NCBI RefSeq assembly: GCF_019090165.1
Contig: NZ_JAHRIB010000209.1
Location: 1 to 64,000, forward strand
Source of the DNA: Streptomyces sp. BV286
Lineage (GTDB): Bacteria; Actinomycetota; Actinomycetes; Streptomycetales; Streptomycetaceae
DNA: 64,000 nucleotides
Direction of reading: 5' to 3'
Shown piece after piece: positions 59,619-64,000 of the stretch; the first letter of the stretch is position 1; each line of letters opens with the position of its first letter. The translations under genes were made by a program, and so were the position numbers. The notes under the pieces are model-generated. The model worked only from the letters and a program-made list of their open reading frames with translations. It did not search any database and was not told the origin of the DNA.

Positions 59619-59899
59619 CAGGCAGACCTTCCTCTGCATCGGTCCCAGAGCCGGCCTGGCAGTACCTCAGCCCGTTCCCCCACAAGTCCCCCCTCGACAC
59701 GGACGGTTCACGACTTCAGTTTGATCGGATGCGATCTCGCTGCACAACGACTTCGGCAGACACACACAGGATCCTCGCCTGATGCGGCGTCATCTTGAGG
59801 CGGAGCACTACTGACGAAGTTCCCTGCACGGATGACAAAGCCCGAGGCCCACCATGACCCTAAAGTCCATGAGCGAGGCCAGAGAAGGGGGAGGGACAT
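59619..59899. other. Intergenic region, no gene seen
   Basis: About 280 bases upstream of the AraC gene; it contains its promoter, but no clear element was found. Confidence 0.35.
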
Positions 59900-60115
59900 G
59901 CGCGCCATTTCGCACAGGTTGCAGGTCCTGCCCGGCCCTCACCTCCCGGCCTTACTCTGCATCAGCCCTCACGACGAATCGAGGGCCCGCCCTCTCCCGC
60001 AGGGACGGGCCGCCGCCGTCCCCCACCACCTTCGTCCTTGCGCTCGCCGCCTGCGCGGTACCGGCCGGCGCGAAGTCCCTTGCATCGGCCTCGTCTGCTA
60101 CATACGTCCGGGCCG
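59900..60115 (+). pseudogene. Possible ISAs1-type transposase fragment
   Basis: The frame TTFVLALAACAVPAGAKSLA resembles the HPLxxVLALAACAVLAGAxSLAAI block near the N-terminus of ISAs1-family (DDE_Tnp_1-associated) transposases. Sequence on both sides no longer follows the family. Evidence is a single block. Confidence 0.4.
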
Positions 60116-60261
60116 CCGTCCTCTTCCGTAAGGACAGGCACCGCGAGCCCGAGGAAGCCGCCCGCACCTCGCGGACGGTGACGCTCACCCTCACCACGGC
60201 CACCGTCCTCGGGCTGATCCTCGGGGCTCGCGGCTCAGCTCGTCCTGCACCTCGCTGGCGG

Positions 60262-61041
60262 CTAACCGCGCACGTGCAGGCCGAAACCCTTACGGCCCGG
60301 CACCTCCAGGCCCTCCTTCAACCGCAGTGACGGGATCTCGTAGTCACCGAAGTTCTGCCGCCGGAACGCGATCGGCTCGGTCGTCTCCAGCGACAGCAAC
60401 CGCTCCTTCCACGCCTTCGCGGCGTCCTCGAAGTCGCCGCCGGTGATCTTGTCGGTGCCGTACAGCACGAACGGCGGCAGCACCTCCACACCCGGGTAGT
60501 ACAGGATCCCGTGGTGGATCGGGAACAACAGGTCCTCGATCGGACCGTTGATCCCGCGATCGGTGTAGTGGGACTCCGGGCCCCCGACGGTGACCGAGAG
60601 GATCGCCCGCCGCCCCTGTAGCGTCCCTTCACCGAAACGCTCGCCGTACCGCGTCTCATCGTGCACTCCGACTCCGTACGCGAAGTGGAAGGAGAACACC
60701 CGGTCCACCCAGCCTTTGAGGATCGCCGGCATCGTGTACCACCACATCGGGAACTGGAAGACCACGGTGTCGGCCCACAGCAGCTTCTCCTGCTCGGCCG
60801 CCACGTCGGGCGTGAGCGCGCCGGCGTCGAATGCCCCGGCCGAACTCGGCACCACCCGCAGCGGGCTCGTGGCGTGCTCGCTGAAGTCCGCCGCGTCCAC
60901 CACGGCCTTCCAGTTCATCGCGTACAGGTCGCTCACCCGCACCTCGTGCCCGGCGGCTTCGAGAGTGGACACGGCGAGGTCCTTCAGTGAGCCGTTCAGC
61001 GAACGCGGCTCGGGGTGGGCGTAGACAATGAGCGTCTTCAT
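60262..61041 (-). CDS. Flavodoxin-fold NAD(P)H:quinone oxidoreductase
   Basis: A 259-residue NAD(P)H dehydrogenase (quinone) of the MdaB/KefF/NQO type: MKTLIVYAHPEPRSLNGSLK, then QFPMWWYTMPAILKGWVDRV near residue 100 (FMN/quinone site), SVTVGGPESHYTDRGINGPI, and PFVLYGTDKI. The ATG at 61041 is used; upstream residues are not family-like. It is divergent from the helix-turn-helix regulator at 61184 with a 15-bp palindrome between them, the usual arrangement for a quinone-stress response pair. Confidence 0.9.
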   Translation of the reverse strand: MKTLIVYAHPEPRSLNGSLKDLAVSTLEAAGHEVRVSDLYAMNWKAVVDAADFSEHATSPLRVVPSSAGAFDAGALTPDVAAEQEKLLWADTVVFQFPMWWYTMPAILKGWVDRVFSFHFAYGVGVHDETRYGERFGEGTLQGRRAILSVTVGGPESHYTDRGINGPIEDLLFPIHHGILYYPGVEVLPPFVLYGTDKITGGDFEDAAKAWKERLLSLETTEPIAFRRQNFGDYEIPSLRLKEGLEVPGRKGFGLHVRG

Positions 61042-61074
61042 GGCTGTTCCCTTCAACAAGGTGTGTCCCCAGAT

Positions 61075-61089
61075 ACTCGGCCGCCGAGT
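61075..61089. promoter_or_regulatory. Candidate operator, 15-bp palindrome
   Basis: ACTCGGC-C-GCCGAGT, a perfect dyad in the 142-base gap between the divergent quinone reductase and XRE-type regulator genes. Confidence 0.55.
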
Positions 61090-61183
61090 TCGCGTCGTTC
61101 AGGGGCGCCTCTTCCATCGGACGGGACTTCCTGGTATCAGCAGGACCACCTTCACGGGCGCCACCGAGGCCATACTTGAGGGC

Positions 61184-62032
61184 ATGGACGATCTTGCGAG
61201 CTTCCTGCGGACCCGGCGTTCCCGGGTCGACCCGGCGGCCGTCGGCATCCCCATCGACAGCCGCCGCCGTGTCGCGGGGCTGCGCCGCGAAGAGGTCGCG
61301 CACCTGTCCGGAGTAAGCGTCGACTACTACGTACGCCTGGAGCAGGGCCGCGCGACCCAGCCCTCCGGGCAGGTCCTCGATGCGCTCGCCCGCGTTCTCA
61401 GCCTCGACGAGACCGAACGCGGGCACCTCTACCGGCTCGCCCGACAGCGCCGCCGCCGGGCGAAAACGCCGAGCGGGCGGGTCCGGCCGCAACTGCTGCG
61501 CGTCCTCGACCTGGTCACCGACGCACCCGCGCTGATCATGGACCACCGCCTGGACGTGCTCGCCGGGAACCGCCTCGCCAGGTTCCTCTTCGGCCGGCCG
61601 ATGCCGGGCCTCAACATCGCCCGGCACATCTTCCTCGAGGAGGCCGAGCACGGCCTTTACGCGGACTGGGAGAACTGCACCCTCGACGTGGTGGGGCATC
61701 TGCGCCTGGCCGCCGGCAAATACCCCGAGGACCCCCGCCTGGCCTCGCTCATCGGCGAGCTGGCGATGGGCAGTGAGCGCTTCCGCCGCCTCTGGGCCCG
61801 CGCGGACGTACGCGCCCGTACCCATGGACGCAAGGCGTACCGGCACCCGCTGGTCGGACTGCTGGAGCTGCACCAGGAGAATTTCACGCTACCGGATGAA
61901 TCGGGCATGGAGCTGCTGGTGCTGTCGGCGGCCCCCGGTAGCCCCACCGAGGACGGGCTGCACCTGCTCGCGGGCCTGGGCGCGGACAGCGGTGACGCGC
62001 TTCCCACAGTGAACGTTCAGGTCCGCGAGTAA
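61184..62032 (+). CDS. XRE-type regulator with MmyB-like ligand domain
   Basis: A 282-residue regulator. An N-terminal helix-turn-helix occupies residues 5-80 (AGLRREEVAHLSGVSVDYYV, then RLEQGR). The C-terminal MmyB-like PAS-type ligand domain is residues 110-270 (DAPALIMDHRLDVLAGNRLA, then NFTLPDESGMELLVLSAAPG). The family usually regulates a divergently encoded oxidoreductase, as here. The ATG at 61184 is chosen over an upstream start that would overlap the reductase promoter. An N-terminal fragment of a relative lies at 63072. Confidence 0.9.
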   Translation: MDDLASFLRTRRSRVDPAAVGIPIDSRRRVAGLRREEVAHLSGVSVDYYVRLEQGRATQPSGQVLDALARVLSLDETERGHLYRLARQRRRRAKTPSGRVRPQLLRVLDLVTDAPALIMDHRLDVLAGNRLARFLFGRPMPGLNIARHIFLEEAEHGLYADWENCTLDVVGHLRLAAGKYPEDPRLASLIGELAMGSERFRRLWARADVRARTHGRKAYRHPLVGLLELHQENFTLPDESGMELLVLSAAPGSPTEDGLHLLAGLGADSGDALPTVNVQVRE

Positions 62033-62263
62033 CTCAACGACGCCCACCCACCGCCGAGAACACCCGAAGAGTGATGACCACCCCAGCGCAGAGGGACGTC
62101 CGGATAGGTCAACTCGTGCTGAGCAAGACAGTCAGGAGCGAGGATGAGAGGTTCGGCGTCGGGGGCATAACCGCTGTGGCCTCGCCCCCGATGTGTGCTT
62201 ATGGCTCGACGCCGTTCAGGGAGAAACTCCGGAACGCACAGCTGCGTATAGGGAATCCGAGTA
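62033..62263. other. Intergenic region, no gene seen
   Basis: About 230 bases between the MmyB-like regulator and the small minus-strand membrane ORF. No element recognised. Confidence 0.35.
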
Positions 62264-62359
62264 CTACCGTCGGCGCCTTCTTCTGCCAACGATGACCACA
62301 GCAATGGCCCCGCAGACGGCTCCGACAATCGCGCAGACGAGAATGAGTGTGAGGTCCAT
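62264..62359 (-). CDS. 31-residue membrane microprotein (candidate)
   Basis: MDLTLILVCAIVGAVCGAIA opens one transmembrane helix, followed by VVIVG and a run of six Arg. GAGG lies 6 bases before the ATG at 62359. The clean hydrophobic helix plus polybasic tail is unlike random GC-rich ORFs. It is too short for family assignment. Confidence 0.45.
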   Translation of the reverse strand: MDLTLILVCAIVGAVCGAIAVVIVGRRRRRR

Positions 62360-62485
62360 CGTCAGCCTCTGGCTTCCCGAGACGACATGCGGCGTCACTT
62401 CACCACAACCGCGTCCTGCTCCCGTGCGTCCTACTACTGAGCGTCGGCAGAAGTCGGCTACCCCGGGGGGATCGGGACGCGAGTC

Positions 62486-62932
62486 ATGCAGAAGTACGCG
62501 ATTATCCATCACATCACGCGGTTCTTCTGGCCCCCGCGTGGTGCAAGACGGCAGCTGCCCACGTTCGCCCGGCAACTGGTGGGGCTCTGGCTGTTCGCGC
62601 TTGCCTTCGGGGCCGGGCTCACTGCGATCGGCTGGGACGAAGAGTTCGGCATGGTACTGCTGCTCCTCTTCTATGGCGACATCATCGACGGGGTGCGGTA
62701 CCGCTGGACGGCCATACTGGCCGCGACAACGGTCCTGTGGGCTGCCAGCCGGCTCACAAGAGCCGTCCTGCCCGGCTCCCTCAACGACGCCTGGGCGCAG
62801 AGCATTGGCTCCGCTGTCGGTGTCACGCTCGGGCTGGCAGTGAGCGCCGCGATCACACGGCTTCCGGAACGCCGACCACATCGGCCCGCCGGGGGACACG
62901 ACTCCGGGTTCAGCGGTCAAGGCTCTCCGTAA
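62486..62932 (+). CDS. Hypothetical membrane protein
   Basis: A 148-residue protein with three or four hydrophobic helices: LVGLWLFALAFGAGLTAIG, FGMVLLLLFYGDIIDGV, WTAILAATTVLWAA and SIGSAVGVTLGLAVSAAI. The N-terminus is basic and aromatic (MQKYAIIHHITRFFWPPRG). It resembles YitT/YczE-type small membrane proteins in layout only; no family is recognised. It is an isolated gene. Confidence 0.65.
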   Translation: MQKYAIIHHITRFFWPPRGARRQLPTFARQLVGLWLFALAFGAGLTAIGWDEEFGMVLLLLFYGDIIDGVRYRWTAILAATTVLWAASRLTRAVLPGSLNDAWAQSIGSAVGVTLGLAVSAAITRLPERRPHRPAGGHDSGFSGQGSP

Positions 62933-63071
62933 AGGGAGAGGGGCCGCCGACCTCGGTGCCAACAAGCCTGCCCTTGTGACACCTGTCGCGCTCCAGCTCA
63001 GCTCGGAGCCAAGATCTTTGCGGTTCAGCCCTCAGCCTGTCAGCGTCACGGGCCCTTGCACACTCGACGAC

Positions 63072-63269
63072 ATGACACCTCAGCAGCGGTACGGCACCGA
63101 GCTGGGCCGCTTCCTGCGCACCCACCGCGCCCGGGTGCCCCCAGAGCAGGCCGGCCCGCCGCCCGGCACCGGACTACGCCGCATCCCCGGCTTGCGCCGC
63201 GAGAAACTGGCCATACTGGCCGACATCAGAATCGACTACTACGCCCGCCTGGTCGGCAGTGTGTCGTGA
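63072..63269 (+). pseudogene. XRE/MmyB-type regulator N-terminal fragment
   Basis: Reads ELGRFLRTHRARVPPEQAGP, then GLRRIPGLRREKLAILADIR and IDYYARLVGSVS, a match to the N-terminal helix-turn-helix of the family at 61184. It stops at the end of the HTH and has no ligand domain. Several conserved positions have changed (LADIRIDYYARL against LSGVSVDYYVRL). Probably a truncated copy. Confidence 0.7.
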
Positions 63270-63305
63270 TGGATCGCCCAGGGATGCCTTGACCGAAGTC
63301 AGGGC

Positions 63306-64000
63306 CTATCGGAAGGCGGCGATGTACCGCTGGGCCCAGTCGGCGAAGGTGCGGGGCGCGCGGCCGAGGACCTGCTCGACGTCGGGGCTGATGCGCTGTT
63401 CGGCGGGGGTGGGTTCGCCGAGGATGGTCAGCGTGGTCTCGACCACGGGCTCGGGCATGAACTGCAGCATCTGCGCGCGGGCCTCGTCGCGGCTCTGCTC
63501 GATGAAGTGGACGGGTTCGCCAAGTGCGTCGGCAATGGCCTCGGCCCGCTGGCGGGGCGTGTTGAGGGCGGGGCCGGTCAGCTCGTATATCTGTCCGGCG
63601 TGGCCGTCCTCCCGCAGGATCGCGGCGGCGACTTCGGCGATGTCGTCCGGGTCGATGGTCGGCAGGCCGAGGTCGGCGAAGGGCGCGGCGACGGTCCTTC
63701 GGGCACGGACCGACTCGGCCCAGGCATAGGCGTTGGAGTTGAAGCCTCCCGGCCGCAGAATCGTCCAGGCCATGCCGGACTGTCGGACGGCGTCCTCGAT
63801 GGACCGTCCGAGGCGCCCGTGGGAGGCCGACTGCGGCCGGGTAGCGACGCCTTGGGAGGACAGCAGGACGACCCGTCCGACGCCGCCAGCCTTGGCGACG
63901 TCGAGGATGTCCAGTGGGTTCAGCAGGTGCGCGCTGGCGCCCCCATTCTGCAGGAACAGCGCGTCGGCTCCGTCGAATACGGGCCGAAGGCTCTCAGGAT
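63306..64000 (-). CDS. NmrA-like NAD(P)-binding protein, 5' end outside window
   Basis: The frame runs to the end of the window without a start, so the N-terminal nucleotide motif lies beyond it. The visible 230 residues include DGADALFLQNGGASAHLLNP, GVGRVVLLSSQGVATRPQ, MAWTILRPGGFNSNAYAWAE, and YELTGPALNTPRQRAEAIAD, the pattern of NmrA/SDR_a type reductases (azoreductase-like group). The internal ATG at 63773 is not the start. Function unknown. Confidence 0.85.
   Translation of the reverse strand, partial: PESLRPVFDGADALFLQNGGASAHLLNPLDILDVAKAGGVGRVVLLSSQGVATRPQSASHGRLGRSIEDAVRQSGMAWTILRPGGFNSNAYAWAESVRARRTVAAPFADLGLPTIDPDDIAEVAAAILREDGHAGQIYELTGPALNTPRQRAEAIADALGEPVHFIEQSRDEARAQMLQFMPEPVVETTLTILGEPTPAEQRISPDVEQVLGRAPRTFADWAQRYIAAFR

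Noticed and set aside
1..64000. CRISPR array, tRNA or rRNA genes, antibiotic biosynthesis core enzymes (PKS/NRPS)
   Set aside because: Looked for regularly spaced repeats, cloverleaf or rRNA segments and KS/C-A-T domains; none seen. The aryl-AMP ligase is not accompanied by carrier proteins and fits catabolism.

Overview
The DNA is very GC-rich, and about two thirds of it is tightly packed short operons with ATGA/GTGA start-stop overlaps, GTG starts, TetR/MarR/PadR/IclR/AraC regulators and Tat-exported enzymes. The gene set includes a maleylpyruvate isomerase of the DinB/mycothiol type and a salicylyl-CoA/gentisate operon resembling sdgABCD of Streptomyces sp. WA46. Together these point to a Streptomyces chromosome, probably an accessory arm rather than the conserved core. 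No rRNA, tRNA, CRISPR array or replication origin was seen.

Layout. 0-11 kb: isolated oxidoreductases with their own regulators (TetR/MDR, PadR/acyl-CoA dehydrogenase, a DsbA-like/small ORF/NmrA-like operon, an azoreductase, a zinc MDR), interrupted by an IS5-type transposase remnant and a decayed aldehyde dehydrogenase. 11.3-18.5 kb: a minus-strand operon (DUF998, DMT permease in frame with a GT4 glycosyltransferase, OmpR-type response regulator, histidine kinase), with a roughly 100-bp leader element present three times around it, then a Tat amidohydrolase. 18.7-20.7 kb: TetR, three operators, alpha/beta hydrolase and ABM monooxygenase. 21-29.8 kb: a full salicylate-to-central-metabolism operon (AMP ligase, NDP-forming CoA ligase, FAD hydroxylase, maleylpyruvate isomerase, fumarylpyruvate hydrolase, gentisate dioxygenase) facing its IclR regulator. 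29.8-34.7 kb: a Tat amidohydrolase/decarboxylase and an aryl-aldehyde dehydrogenase between fragments of an ALDH, an MDR and a transketolase/PDH-E1 gene. 34.9-37.8 kb: an SDR, tandem MarR paralogues and a frameshifted two-module AsnC/Lrp gene. 38.3-42.1 kb: an ABC exporter with a NarL-type two-component system. 42.3-46.1 kb: paoCBA, an exported molybdenum aldehyde oxidoreductase. 46.5-54.4 kb: a second aromatic catabolic cluster (SnoaL/VOC/FAH/methyltransferase/cupin/MDR/hydrolase on the minus strand, divergent from a flavin aromatic hydroxylase and TetR). 54.4-64 kb: scattered oxidoreductases and regulators, small membrane proteins and a cluster of gene fragments, ending in an NmrA-like gene cut by the window edge.

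Taken together the genes describe an organism that oxidises aromatic aldehydes outside the membrane (PaoABC), converts them to acids (aryl-ALDH), decarboxylates or hydrolyses them (amidohydrolases) and opens the ring by the gentisate route and by a second, unassigned route. The most striking signals not explained by ordinary gene calls are: (1) the thrice-repeated promoter/leader with 11-bp direct repeats next to an OmpR-type regulator; (2) a promoter plus Tat-signal module shared by two unrelated exported enzymes 15 kb apart; (3) a TCAARCGCTTGA-type palindrome recurring at MarR- and SDR-linked sites; and (4) about a dozen fragments or broken genes, indicating active decay and recombination.
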